DNA of 64,000 bases from Oceanicaulis sp. MMSF_3324 (GTDB taxonomy: Bacteria; Pseudomonadota; Alphaproteobacteria; Caulobacterales; Maricaulaceae): positions 186,001-250,000 of the forward strand of contig NZ_JASHIU010000003.1 in assembly GCF_030733545.1 (NCBI RefSeq), in the 5' to 3' direction. The notes under the pieces are model-generated. The model had not been told where the DNA came from and ran no database searches. It saw only the letters and a program-made list of their open reading frames with translations. Made by a program: the position numbers and the translations under genes. This document shows, piece by piece, positions 16,723-25,222 of this stretch; positions within the stretch are counted from its first letter, which is position 1, and each line of letters opens with the position of its first letter.

Positions 16723-17706
16723 CTATGACGGCGAGAAAATGTCCACCGCGTCCAAGGCCGTAAAGGGTGCGAAGAAGCCTGCGCCGGATCCGCCGCCAAT
16801 TAACCAAATGCCGTCATCAAGCGTCACAACGCCTGATTCTGTGCGGGGCGCGGGCATGTCAGGCAGGCTGCGCCAGACCTCGGCGTCCGCATCCAGAACG
16901 ACATGAGAGGCGAGCGTGCGCCGCATGTCCGCGCTCCGTCCGCCAAAGACATGGATGTGCCCGTCCAGCACCGCAGCGGCGTGACCCGCACGCGGCTCGG
17001 GCAGATCCGGCGCCCGGCGCCAGCTTTGGGACACTGTATGGTAAACATCGACCCGAGGGGTGGCCTGCCCGTTTTGGGCGCCGCCAATCAGCCAGAGCTC
17101 TTCTCCCACCGCCACCGCAGCCGCGCCACGGCGATTGATCTCGACGGGCGCTTCCAGAGCGCTCCAGCTTTGCGTATCGGGCGCGTAGACGAACAGGCCC
17201 GGCGCGCCGTCCTCCCCGCCCAGAGCGTAAAGCTGATCATTCAGCGCCACGAGCGAAAGGCTCGCCTTCGGCCCCGGCAGTGCGGTCTCGCCGCTCCAGG
17301 CATCGGTGAGCGGGTCATAGGACCAGACGCTGTCGATGGGCTCGGCGCCGCCATCCGATGAATAGCCGCCCGCCACCCAGATCCGGTCTTCCAGCACGGC
17401 CATGCCGAAGCGCTCCAGCCCGACCGGCAGCGGTTTGAGGACGCGCCAGACCCCCACTTCGGGGTCATAGACTTCCAGGGCGTCGCGCGGATTGGCGAGC
17501 CCGGCCCCGCCGGCCGCATAGACCCGGCCATCCAGGACGGTGGCGGACAGGCCCGCGCGCGCCTGATCCAGCCGCGGCCCCAGGCTCCACGGCCCGGACA
17601 GGCGCAGGCCGCTGTCAAAGATCGGGCTCTCTGACACGGGCTCTTGCGCGGCCAGAGGCGACAGCCCGGCCAGCGCGATGAGGATCGCCAAAGCGGTCTT
17701 TTTCAT
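16723..17706 (-). CDS. Secreted Kelch-repeat beta-propeller protein
   Basis: A 327-residue protein with a clear signal peptide (KKTALAILIALAGLSPLAAQ, cleavage near residue 20) followed by six Kelch-type repeats of about 48 residues. Each has a YAAGG-, WVAGG-, YALGG-, WLIGG- or HVFGG-like double glycine and a later W (VWRVLKPLP, AWSGETALP, SWSALEAP, SWRRAPDLP, VWRSLPDMP). It should form a six-bladed propeller in the periplasm, possibly for carbohydrate or protein binding. The glyoxal-oxidase-type copper ligands are not evident. It follows mgtE on the same strand. Confidence 0.85.
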   Translation of the reverse strand: MKKTALAILIALAGLSPLAAQEPVSESPIFDSGLRLSGPWSLGPRLDQARAGLSATVLDGRVYAAGGAGLANPRDALEVYDPEVGVWRVLKPLPVGLERFGMAVLEDRIWVAGGYSSDGGAEPIDSVWSYDPLTDAWSGETALPGPKASLSLVALNDQLYALGGEDGAPGLFVYAPDTQSWSALEAPVEINRRGAAAVAVGEELWLIGGAQNGQATPRVDVYHTVSQSWRRAPDLPEPRAGHAAAVLDGHIHVFGGRSADMRRTLASHVVLDADAEVWRSLPDMPAPRTESGVVTLDDGIWLIGGGSGAGFFAPFTALDAVDIFSPS

Positions 17707-17753
17707 GTCAGGGCCTCCGTCAGGAACTCAATCGCCTTATACGTTGCGACAGA

Positions 17754-19142
17754 TTAAAGCAGAACAAGGGCGCCCAGGCCCAAAAACACGACAAATCCCA
17801 CCACATCGGTCACGGTGGTCACGAAAACGGACGAGGCGACAGCCGGGTCAGCGCCGAAATGCTTGAGCCCCAGAGGCACCAGCACCCCGGCCAAACCGGC
17901 GATAGCAAGATTGATCACCATGGCGATCGCGATGACGTAGCCCAGCTGCGGTTCCTGGAACCAGACTGCGGCGATCACCCCCATGACGACCGCAAAGATG
18001 AGTCCGTTCACGAGCCCCGCCGCGGCTTCACGCCAGACAAAGCGTAACGAGTTCGCGCCGGTCAGGTCGCGCGTGGCGAGCGCGCGCACGGCGACGGCCA
18101 GCGATTGGGTGCCGGCGTTACCGCCCATGGATGCGACGATCGGCATCAGCACCGCAAGCGCCACCAATTGGGCGATGGCCTGGTCAAACAGGGCGATGAC
18201 GAGCGAGGCCAGAACCGCGGTGCCCAGATTGACCAGCAGCCAGGGCGCGCGCGATTTCACCGATTCCCAGACCGTGTCGGCAAGGCCCGCCTCGTTCACC
18301 CCGGCGAGCGCCAGCAGGTCTTCCTTGTTCTCTTCCTGGATGACGTCGACGATATCGTCGACGGTCAGCATGCCCTTCAGCCGCCCGGAATCGTCCACGA
18401 CCGGCGCCGAGATCAGGTGGTATTTCTCAAACAGATAGGCGGCGTCTTCCTGATCATCCTCGGGCCGGATTGTGATCTTCGCCGACTCCATCAACTCCGA
18501 CAGCGGGGTCTGACGCTGGGACCGCATCAGGCGGCTCACCGGCACGGCGCCAATAGGACGGAAGCCTTCATCCACGATGAAGACCTCGAAGAACAGATCC
18601 GGCAGCTCTTCGCCCGCCAGACGCATATGGTCGATCGTGTGCCCCACGGTCCAGAAGGACGGCGCAGCGACGAACTCGCGTTGCATCAGGCGGCCGGCGG
18701 TCTCCTCTTCAAAGGAGAGCGAGGCTTCGAGATGTTCGCGGTCTTCCGCGGACACCGCCGCCAGAACCGCTTCACGCACTTCAGGCTCAAGCTCCTCGAC
18801 GACCATGGTCTTGTCGTCGGAATCCAGTTCCTCGAGCGCTTCGACGATCTGCTGGGGCTCGAGCAGCTCAAAAATCCCCGCTCGGGTGTCATAGCCGATC
18901 TCGGCCAGCACCTCGCCGGTGAACACCGACGAATCAAGCTCCGCCAGATGACGCTGCTGATCCCAGCTCAACTGCTCGATCAGGTCGGCGACATCGGCCG
19001 GGTGCAAGGGTTCAAGCAGCTGCCGGATGAGTACAGGGTCTTCATCGGCGATCGCGCCGATCAACTCCACAAGCACGCCCTCGGGCAGGTCCATGCCGGC
19101 GGTCACTTCATCACGGTGCAGCTCTTCAACCGGTTGCGTCAT
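17754..19142 (-). CDS. mgtE: Magnesium transporter MgtE
   Basis: A 462-residue inner-membrane Mg2+ channel/transporter. An acidic N-terminal helical domain (about residues 20-130, with HPADVADLIEQLSWDQ) and a pair of CBS domains (about 135-260, with MQREFVA, PVSRLMRSQ and GMLTVDDIVDVIQEE) make up the cytosolic Mg2+ sensor. Five membrane helices follow from about 285. The pore signature PIVASMGGNAGTQSLAVAVRALATRDL is complete. The start at 19142 has GCGAGG in front; the longer frame to 19184 is not supported. Confidence 0.93.
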   Translation of the reverse strand: MTQPVEELHRDEVTAGMDLPEGVLVELIGAIADEDPVLIRQLLEPLHPADVADLIEQLSWDQQRHLAELDSSVFTGEVLAEIGYDTRAGIFELLEPQQIVEALEELDSDDKTMVVEELEPEVREAVLAAVSAEDREHLEASLSFEEETAGRLMQREFVAAPSFWTVGHTIDHMRLAGEELPDLFFEVFIVDEGFRPIGAVPVSRLMRSQRQTPLSELMESAKITIRPEDDQEDAAYLFEKYHLISAPVVDDSGRLKGMLTVDDIVDVIQEENKEDLLALAGVNEAGLADTVWESVKSRAPWLLVNLGTAVLASLVIALFDQAIAQLVALAVLMPIVASMGGNAGTQSLAVAVRALATRDLTGANSLRFVWREAAAGLVNGLIFAVVMGVIAAVWFQEPQLGYVIAIAMVINLAIAGLAGVLVPLGLKHFGADPAVASSVFVTTVTDVVGFVVFLGLGALVLL

Positions 19143-19247
19143 GGCGCCTCGCGTCTGTCTGAGGGGGAAACAGGGTGCAGACAATACGATAGGCGTGAGG
19201 CGCGACGAAATCGAGACAGCGAATGCGGTTGATGCGAAAAAACAAAA

Positions 19248-19272
19248 AAGCCTGACGCGTTGCGTCAGGCTT
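19248..19272 (-). terminator. Intrinsic terminator of tRNA-Leu
   Basis: An 11-bp perfect stem (AAGCCTGACGC / GCGTCAGGCTT) with a 3-nt loop is followed on the minus strand by TTTTTGTTTTTTC. It sits 31 bases past the CCA end of the tRNA and upstream of mgtE, so it ends the tRNA transcript. Confidence 0.9.
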
Positions 19273-19303
19273 GTCTGTCATCGCCCTCGGGGAGCGAGAA
19301 ATA

Positions 19304-19390
19304 TGGTGCGGCCGAGAAGACTCGAACTTCCACGGGAGTTACCCCACAGCGACCTCAACGCTGCGCGTCTACCAATTCCGCCACGGCCGC
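19304..19390 (-). tRNA. tRNA-Leu(GAG)
   Basis: An 87-base tRNA with the CCA end encoded (19304-19306). The acceptor stem pairs GCGGCCG (from 19390) with CGGCCGC. The T arm carries GTTCGAGTC. The anticodon stem CAGCG...CGCTG encloses TTGAGGT, with anticodon GAG at 19354-19356 reading CUC/CUU. A long variable arm (GTGGGGTAACTCCCGT region) marks it as class II leucine tRNA. It is transcribed on the minus strand with its own terminator. Confidence 0.96.
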
Positions 19391-19405
19391 GAATTGGGAA
19401 GCGGG

Positions 19406-19434
19406 CATGTACCAACCCCCGACCCGCTTGTGAA
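19406..19434 (-). promoter_or_regulatory. Candidate sigma-70-type promoter for tRNA-Leu
   Basis: On the minus strand TTCACA (19434-19429) and TACATG (19411-19406) are 17 bases apart. The -10 ends 15 bases before the tRNA 5' end. The -35 matches consensus at five of six bases and the -10 at three. The position is right; no transcript data are available. Confidence 0.4.
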
Positions 19435-19451
19435 GCCCCCATGTGCTGGGC

Positions 19452-19697
19452 TTATGCAGCAAAATAGTCGTGAACGTCGGCTGCATCAGTGATCGAGACC
19501 GCCACGCGATCACCCTGAATGATGATCTCGCCACGCGCGATCGGGTGATTATTGGCCAGAATCCACACTTCATCATGCTCAGCGGCGTCCAGCGGAATCA
19601 CCGCGCCCCGCCCCATGCGCAGGAACTGGTGAATAGGCAGCTTGGACCGGCCCAGAAGCACGGAAATTTCAACCTGAACGGCGCCGAGTTGGCTCAT
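19452..19697 (-). CDS. Short SpoA-domain protein, FliN-like flagellar motor switch
   Basis: An 81-residue protein that is essentially one SpoA domain. VQVEISVLLGRSKLPIHQFLRMGRGAVIPLD and NNHPIARGEIIIQGDRVAVSITDAAD match the FliN C-ring pattern (ISVLLG, GRGAVIPLD, ARGEIIxxxxxxAVxI). FliN homologues form the flagellar C-ring and type III export platform. No other flagellar gene is present nearby. A GTG at 19757 would add 20 residues (MSQYAHGKG...) and has a slightly better upstream GGAA; the ATG at 19697 is the conservative choice. It could be the only FliN or a second divergent copy. Confidence 0.72.
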   Translation of the reverse strand: MSQLGAVQVEISVLLGRSKLPIHQFLRMGRGAVIPLDAAEHDEVWILANNHPIARGEIIIQGDRVAVSITDAADVHDYFAA

Positions 19698-19800
19698 GGA
19701 GTGTGCATCACTGTTGCTGTAGGGCGCATGACCCTTGCCATGCGCGTATTGGCTCACGATGTTCCGCTACGGTTTCTCGACAGTTAAAGGCGTGCAAAAC

Positions 19801-20478
19801 ATGACGGACACGATCGGCTGGGCGGTCTCCGAGACCCGCATCCCCTACCCCGACGCCGTGGCGGCCATGGAAGCGCGCGCCGAAGCTATCGCCCGTGGCG
19901 AGGCTGGGGAGCTGATCTGGCTGCTCGAGCATGATCCGCTCTACACCGCCGGCACCAGCGCCAAGCCCGAAGACCTGCAGGATCCTGAACGATTCCCGGT
20001 TCATGCGACAGGCCGCGGGGGTGAGTACACCTATCACGGCCCCGGGCAACGCGTGGCCTATGTGATGTTGGACCTGCGCGAGCGCGGCCGGGATGCACGC
20101 AAATTCGTGCGCGATCTCGAGCAATGGATCATCGATACGCTCGACAGCTTCAATGTCACCGGCGAGCGCCGTTGCGGACGCGTGGGCGTCTGGGTCGATC
20201 GCACCCAACCCGGCGGACCCGAGCGCGAGGACAAGATCGCCGCCATCGGCATCCGCCTGCGCCGCTGGGTGTCGTTTCACGGCATTGCGCTGAATGTGGA
20301 GCCGGACCTGTCACACTTTGGCGGCATCACGCCCTGCGGCATCTCTGACCCGCGCTATGGCGTGACCAGCCTTGTGGACCTGGGACTGCCCGTGACGCTG
20401 GATGATGCCGACCTGGCGCTCAAGCAGGCGTTTGAAGGCGTGTTCGGCGCCACCCATCGCGAAGACCCGCCCGTCTAG
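19801..20478 (+). CDS. lipB: Octanoyltransferase LipB
   Basis: This 225-residue enzyme transfers octanoate from acyl-carrier protein to lipoyl domains, the first step of lipoate synthesis. [12 protein letters not shown] (residues 72-83), catalytic Lys145 ([11 protein letters not shown]) and acyl-accepting Cys179 ([10 protein letters not shown]) are all present. The ATG at 19801 starts the conserved part; upstream codons are unsupported. It is divergent from the SpoA gene and converges with 20485-21000, leaving only six bases between stops. Confidence 0.95.
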   Translation: MTDTIGWAVSETRIPYPDAVAAMEARAEAIARGEAGELIWLLEHDPLYTAGTSAKPEDLQDPERFPVHATGRGGEYTYHGPGQRVAYVMLDLRERGRDARKFVRDLEQWIIDTLDSFNVTGERRCGRVGVWVDRTQPGGPEREDKIAAIGIRLRRWVSFHGIALNVEPDLSHFGGITPCGISDPRYGVTSLVDLGLPVTLDDADLALKQAFEGVFGATHREDPPV

Positions 20479-20484
20479 CCGCGC

Positions 20485-21000
20485 CTAGCGACGGGCCGTC
20501 CAATAGCCCACTGCGGCCAGCACCAGCCAGAAGCCCCAAACGGAGGGCCAGGCGCCTGATTGCAGGATGGCCATGGCGAATTCAGGGTCCGAGCTGAGAC
20601 GGTTCTGATAGGCCTGCTGGATGACGGGATCGCTCGCGGCTGCCTGGACCGCCGCCGGGTCATTCATATTCACGCCCTGATCTTCCAGAAACGCGACAAA
20701 CTGCGGATAGGCGCGGATCGCCATCGCGAACAGCCCCGTGAGCATCTTCACCACCGTGGCCCCTGCCAGCACGCCCAGGGCCAGGAACGCGGGTTTGCCC
20801 AACGTTCGGTAGCGGTTGATGAACACCGTGCTGACAAAGAAGGCGATCACCAGCCAGGACAGCAAGCCCGCCGCCGGCGAAAAGCTGATCCGGACCGCAT
20901 CCAGCGCCGCGATCACGCCCAGGCCGATCCAGAATTCGTCCTCGGTGGAGCGGAAAACCGGCATGAAGGCCGTCTTCAGATCAAAGCTGGGCTGGGTCAC
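20485..21000 (-). CDS. Membrane protein, divergent DUF805-like
   Basis: A 171-residue protein with four predicted helices. It begins with GTG behind GAGGA. The layout copies the two DUF805 proteins encoded just upstream. There is an aromatic FW near the first helix, and INRYRTLGKP stands where DUF805 proteins have KRLHDAGKSG. A polar insertion of about 50 residues precedes the last helix. The similarity is weak but the position and architecture suggest a decayed or diverged third paralogue. The function is unknown. Confidence 0.6.
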   Translation of the reverse strand: MTQPSFDLKTAFMPVFRSTEDEFWIGLGVIAALDAVRISFSPAAGLLSWLVIAFFVSTVFINRYRTLGKPAFLALGVLAGATVVKMLTGLFAMAIRAYPQFVAFLEDQGVNMNDPAAVQAAASDPVIQQAYQNRLSSDPEFAMAILQSGAWPSVWGFWLVLAAVGYWTARR

Positions 21001-21089
21001 GCTGGTTCCTCATAGACAAACGCGCGCCCCGGTATGAAACGGAGCGCGCGTCCATGGCAAGCCCGCCCTGCGCTGCAGGGCGGATTCAA
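21001..21089 (-). terminator. Two adjacent GC-rich hairpins downstream of a DUF805 gene
   Basis: The space between two minus-strand genes holds CCGCCCTG/CAGGGCGG (21063-21070 with 21076-21083) and ACGCGCGC/GCGCGCGT (21020-21027 with 21044-21051). Only the second is followed by a short TTTGTC run. One or both may attenuate transcription from 21090-21665 into 20485-21000. Confidence 0.4.
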
Positions 21090-21665
21090 TCACTGCTGAT
21101 CGGGATCTTCCGGCGTCTCGACCGGGGATTCGGCGGGCATGGCCTCCGGCGCGCCCTCGGCGCCCGGAACCGGACCATAGCGGTTCTCTTCCGGGTCCTG
21201 CTTGAGCACGGCGTTGGCGCCGAAAATCATGCCGATGGACACAAGCGCGCTCAGAATCGCGCTGGGCAGCGCCGTGGCTTGAGACGAGGCTTCGCTGGCT
21301 TGCATGATGGCGTCGGGATTACCCGTCTCCATGGCGGCGGCCATCATCCGGGCGGATTCGCCGCCGAACATCACCGTGACGATCTGGTTGACGATCATCA
21401 GCAGGACGAACCAGACCACCAGCGCCACAAGAAAAAGCCAGCCGGACTTACCGGCATCGTGCAGGCGTTTGGACCAGATGCAGACCCATGGATAGATCAA
21501 CGCCAGGCTGACGATCAGGGACAGGGCCCCTGCGGCAACGACCGGTAGGAACAGCGGCGTCAGTCCGATGACAAAAGCGATCGCAACCAGCACAAGGCCG
21601 GCTTTCTGGAAGTCCGCCGGCGCCATCCGGCCGTTTGCAGACATCATGGAGGCTACAAGGCTCAT
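21090..21665 (-). CDS. DUF805 family membrane protein
   Basis: A 191-residue inner-membrane protein. DUF805 hallmarks are an N-terminal GRMAPADFQKAG segment, paired helices, and IWSKRLHDAGKSGWLFLV near residue 65. The C-terminal tail is proline/glutamate rich (ENRYGPVPG...). GAGGGG precedes the ATG. It belongs to a minus-strand group of three similar genes (20485-22346). The family has no fixed function; small relatives are common near stress and phage genes. Confidence 0.8.
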   Translation of the reverse strand: MSLVASMMSANGRMAPADFQKAGLVLVAIAFVIGLTPLFLPVVAAGALSLIVSLALIYPWVCIWSKRLHDAGKSGWLFLVALVVWFVLLMIVNQIVTVMFGGESARMMAAAMETGNPDAIMQASEASSQATALPSAILSALVSIGMIFGANAVLKQDPEENRYGPVPGAEGAPEAMPAESPVETPEDPDQQ

Positions 21666-21785
21666 GGGGTCCCCTCAGTATCAGAATGAGTCTGGTGCGT
21701 TTCATTATTCCCGCCGGGGCGGGTAACCGATCACCATCCTCTCTTGATCCGCGATCAAGGGCAATGGCGAACCGGGCGAAAACGC

Positions 21786-22346
21786 CTAGCCTTCCGCAGG
21801 GGGCGCGCCTGCGGACCGTGTCGCCGCCTGCGTGTAACGGGCCGATTTCGGCGCCGGGCCATAAGCGTTGTCATCCGGGTCCGCCGACAGAACGCCCACC
21901 CAGATCGTATAGACCAGCCAGGTCAGCGCCGAGAGCGACCAGAAGAGCAACAGGCCGCCAGCCGCGATGACGCCGCCGCTCACCAGCTGCGCCGTGGCCT
22001 GGGGCGACAGATCTCCCGATTCCAGCGCTTCCCAACCGCCCGGCTTGCCGACGACATCCAGGAAGGGCGCGATGGCGGCCCCACCGGCGGCGACCACGCC
22101 AAAGCCGAGCAAGGACAGTGAAATCGCCCAGGGAATCAGATGGATCCAGCCGGTCTTTCCGGCATCGTGCAGACGCTTGGCCGGCACCACCGCCCCCACA
22201 TACAACAGGCCGAGAAAGACGAGCCCGCCAATGAAGGGCACCGGGGTCAGGAACAGATTGGCCAGCACCACAATAAGCATGCCCAACCAGTATTCGTTCT
22301 GGCCGATGCGTCCATGGGGACTGAAGAGGATGTGACCGAGATTCAT
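21786..22346 (-). CDS. DUF805 family membrane protein
   Basis: A 186-residue inner-membrane protein with a complete DUF805 pattern: LFSPHGRIGQNEYWLGML at residues 7-24, then VPAKRLHDAGKTGWIHLIPW near 55-75, and a tail DPDDNAYGPAPKS like that of the neighbouring paralogue (DPEENRYGPVPG). GGGAG precedes the ATG. It is the first gene of the three-gene minus-strand group; 120 bases separate it from the next. Duplication from a common ancestor is the simplest explanation. Confidence 0.85.
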   Translation of the reverse strand: MNLGHILFSPHGRIGQNEYWLGMLIVVLANLFLTPVPFIGGLVFLGLLYVGAVVPAKRLHDAGKTGWIHLIPWAISLSLLGFGVVAAGGAAIAPFLDVVGKPGGWEALESGDLSPQATAQLVSGGVIAAGGLLLFWSLSALTWLVYTIWVGVLSADPDDNAYGPAPKSARYTQAATRSAGAPPAEG

Positions 22347-22578
22347 TCAAGGCTCCCAGAATTGATCTTACAGCCTGCCCTTTTGTGCGGCAGTGCGTCA
22401 AATGAAGTCTAGGTAAGCTCAGGCGCAGCTCGATCGTTTAGGTGTTAACTCGCGCTTCATGGCGTCAGGGCGATACCTTGCTTTCACGTCCCAAGCGGGC
22501 TTTGCTGGGGACAAGGTTTTTTGATTCCAGTCACGCGCTCAAATGCTTGCAGCGCAGCACACTATGAAGGGGCAGGCC

Positions 22579-23031
22579 ATGAAAGGCGCCATTCTCGAAT
22601 ACAATCCCGCCTCCGGCTCCGGCCTGATCAGCGGCAATGACGGGACCCGCTATACCTTCAAGGGCACCGAATTCCGCGGAGATGTGACGAAAATCAAGAT
22701 CGGCGTCGAAGTCGATTTCGAAGTCAGCGAAGCGGGCGGCGAAGCGATCAACATCTTCCCGCTCAGCGTTCCCGCTGCGGGCAACAAGAACAAGATCGTC
22801 GCCGGCCTTCTGGCGATTTTCCTCGGCGGCCTCGGCATCCACAAGTTCTATCTGGGCTTCGCCGGTCCGGGCATCATCATGCTGCTGGTCTGGCTGTTCG
22901 GCTGGATCCTGTTCGGCATCCCGACCCTGATCATCGGCCTCATCGCCCTGATCGAAGGCATCATCTACCTGACCAAGGATGACGACGCCTTCACCGAGAC
23001 CTATGAGGTCCAGAAAAAGGGCTGGTTCTAG
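22579..23031 (+). CDS. TM2-domain protein with N-terminal cold-shock/OB-like domain
   Basis: A 150-residue protein. Residues 1-62 (MKGAILEYNPASGSGLIS, then GTRYTFKGTEF and GVEVDFEV) look like a small cold-shock or OB fold. After a GNKNK linker comes a TM2 domain: two helices with LAIFLGGLGIHKFYLGF and a W/F/P turn, ending in short polar residues. The ATG at 22579 is chosen because AAGGGG precedes it; two earlier in-frame starts (22543, 22564) lack signals. The gene stands alone with a strong terminator behind it. The function is unknown. Confidence 0.8.
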   Translation: MKGAILEYNPASGSGLISGNDGTRYTFKGTEFRGDVTKIKIGVEVDFEVSEAGGEAINIFPLSVPAAGNKNKIVAGLLAIFLGGLGIHKFYLGFAGPGIIMLLVWLFGWILFGIPTLIIGLIALIEGIIYLTKDDDAFTETYEVQKKGWF

Positions 23032-23052
23032 ACCCTGCCGCACCGGCCAAAG

Positions 23053-23086
23053 AAAAAGGCTGCGCTCAGACGAGCGCAGCCTTTTT
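23053..23086. terminator. Bidirectional intrinsic terminator between TM2 gene and pccA
   Basis: A 15-bp A/T-flanked stem whose GC core is GGCTGCGCTC / GAGCGCAGCC has a 4-nt AGAC loop. AAAAA lies on one side and TTTTTT on the other. It can end both converging transcripts. Confidence 0.92.
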
Positions 23087-23107
23087 TGTGTCTGTTGAGC
23101 TGTCCGA

Positions 23108-25138
23108 CTATTCGAACTCGATGAGAAGCTCGTCTGCGGCGACCGACGCGCCCGCTTCGCAATTGACGGACTTGATGACGCCATCGAGCTCGGCCCGCAG
23201 CACGTTTTCCATCTTCATGGCTTCAACCACCATCAGCGCCTCACCGGCCTTGACCTCCTGGCCGGCCTCGACGGCGATGGAGACCACAAGGCCGGGCATC
23301 GGGCTGGTGATCAGCTTGGCGGTGTCCACTGGCTCTTTTTCCGGCAAGCGAGCATGCAGCTCGGCGATGCGCGGGGTGCAAACCAGCGCATCCGCCTGAT
23401 AACCGCGATGGCGCAGCTTGTAGCCTTCGGTGCGATCCGCCACGAAGAGTGAGAAATCCTGCCCGTCGAGCGTGCCTTCAAACATGTGCTCGCCTGGCTT
23501 CCAGCTGGTCGTCAGAACCACAGGCTCGGCGATCAGGCCCGGCGCCCACAGCTCTGCGCCGGCCTCATCCAGATCCATGGCGCCTTCGGGGATGCGCAGC
23601 TCCACCGGGAAGCTCTGATTGTCAAAGATCACCACCCATTCATGCGCCTCGCCCTCTTCGGGCAACGGGGCAATGCGACCGGACACGCGCGCGGCGCGCT
23701 CGACGAACACCGTGTGCATGAAGGCGGCGGCGGCGGCCATCACCTTGAGCTGGAACTCGGTCGGCGCGGTGCCATGGAAGCCTTCGGGGAAATGCTCGTC
23801 GATATAGCCGGTATGGATGCGGCCCGCCTTGAAATCGGGTTCGTCCAGCACCGCCGACAGGAAGGGGGCGTTGGACTGCAGCCCGTCCACATGCAGCCGG
23901 TCCAGGGTTTCAGCCAGGGCGTCGATCGCCGCTTCGCGGTTGTCGCCATACCCGATCACCTTGGCGATCATCGGGTCATAGAACATGGAAATCTCGTCGC
24001 CTTCGCGCACGCCGGAATCAATGCGCAACGCGCCATTGCCGATCGGGCCTTCCAGCGGCTCGGAATAATGCTTCAGACGGCCAATCGAGGGCAGGAAGCC
24101 GCGATACGGGTCTTCGGCATAAAGGCGCGCTTCCACGGCCCAGCCCTTGATGGTCATGTCGGATTGCTTGAAGCCCAGCTCCTGGCCGGACGCCACACGG
24201 ATCATCTGCTCCACAAGGTCGATATCGTGGGTCAGCTCGGTGACCGGGTGCTCCACCTGCAGGCGGGTATTCATTTCCAGGAAGTAGAAATTGCGATCCG
24301 GGTCGACGATGAATTCGACCGTGCCGGCGCTGTCATAATCCACCGCCTTGGCCAGCGCGACGGCCTGCTCGCCCATCTTCTGGCGGGTCGCCTCGTCCAG
24401 GAACGGGGACGGCGCCTCTTCCAGCACCTTCTGGTTCCGGCGCTGAACCGAGCATTCGCGCTCGTTGAGATGGACCACATGGCCGTGCTTGTCGCCCAGC
24501 ACCTGGATTTCGATATGGCGCGGCTTCTCGACGAATTTCTCGATCAGGATGCGATCATCGCCAAAGGAGGATTTGGCTTCGTTGCGCGCCGCCTTGAAGC
24601 CCTCGCGGACTTCTTCATCAGAGCGCGCAATGCGCATGCCCTTGCCGCCGCCGCCCGCGGAGGCCTTGATCATCACCGGATACCCGATGTCATTGGCGAC
24701 CTCGACCGCCTGCTGGTCATCCTCGATCTCGCCCTTGAAGCCCGGAACGGTGCTGACGCCGGCTTCAGCCGCCAGCTTCTTGGATTCCAGCTTGTCGCCC
24801 ATGGCCGAGATGGCGTGCGGGTTGGGCCCGATCCAGGCGATGTTCTTTTCCGCCAGCGCCTTGGGGAAGGCGGCGTTTTCAGACAGGAAGCCGAAACCGG
24901 GGTGAACCGCATCCGCGCCCGTATCCACACAGGCCTGGATGATCTTGTCCATCTGCAGATAGGATTCGCCCGGCGCAGGCGGGCCGATGAACACCGCCTC
25001 ATCGGCCATTTCCACCGCCAGCGTGTCTGCATCCGCTTCGGAATAGACCGCCACGGTGGGAATGCCCAACCGCTTGCAGGTCTTGATGACGCGCACAGCA
25101 ATTTCGCCGCGGTTGGCGATGAGGATCTTGTTGAACAT
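23108..25138 (-). CDS. pccA: Propionyl-CoA carboxylase alpha subunit
   Basis: This 676-residue biotin-dependent carboxylase subunit carboxylates biotin for conversion of propionyl-CoA to methylmalonyl-CoA. The biotin carboxylase domain (ILIANRGEIA at 5-14, GGGGKGM near 165, EMNTRLQVEHPVTE near 290) is followed by the BT linker domain and a C-terminal biotinyl domain with VEAMKMEN (biotin on Lys642). The length and the ERECSVQRRNQKVLEEAPSPF loop fit PccA better than MCC alpha. The beta subunit is not in this window. The stop lies just past the 23053-23086 terminator. Confidence 0.9.
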   Translation of the reverse strand: MFNKILIANRGEIAVRVIKTCKRLGIPTVAVYSEADADTLAVEMADEAVFIGPPAPGESYLQMDKIIQACVDTGADAVHPGFGFLSENAAFPKALAEKNIAWIGPNPHAISAMGDKLESKKLAAEAGVSTVPGFKGEIEDDQQAVEVANDIGYPVMIKASAGGGGKGMRIARSDEEVREGFKAARNEAKSSFGDDRILIEKFVEKPRHIEIQVLGDKHGHVVHLNERECSVQRRNQKVLEEAPSPFLDEATRQKMGEQAVALAKAVDYDSAGTVEFIVDPDRNFYFLEMNTRLQVEHPVTELTHDIDLVEQMIRVASGQELGFKQSDMTIKGWAVEARLYAEDPYRGFLPSIGRLKHYSEPLEGPIGNGALRIDSGVREGDEISMFYDPMIAKVIGYGDNREAAIDALAETLDRLHVDGLQSNAPFLSAVLDEPDFKAGRIHTGYIDEHFPEGFHGTAPTEFQLKVMAAAAAFMHTVFVERAARVSGRIAPLPEEGEAHEWVVIFDNQSFPVELRIPEGAMDLDEAGAELWAPGLIAEPVVLTTSWKPGEHMFEGTLDGQDFSLFVADRTEGYKLRHRGYQADALVCTPRIAELHARLPEKEPVDTAKLITSPMPGLVVSIAVEAGQEVKAGEALMVVEAMKMENVLRAELDGVIKSVNCEAGASVAADELLIEFE

Positions 25139-25222
25139 GTCCGGTCCTGTGGAACTTCTGATTTATGTGCCGCCGGTTTAGCGCGCCCCGGATGCAGTCG
25201 GCAAGTCGGCGTGGATGTTCGT

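Noticed and set aside
22440-22460. TTTAGGTGTTAAC upstream of the TM2 gene as a CtrA site
   Set aside because: The spacing between half-sites is wrong for the TTAA-N7-TTAA pattern.
1-25138. liuD and pccA as a recent gene duplication
   Set aside because: They are similar biotin carboxylases but differ in many loops, and one sits with MCC genes; they are separate, ancient paralogues.
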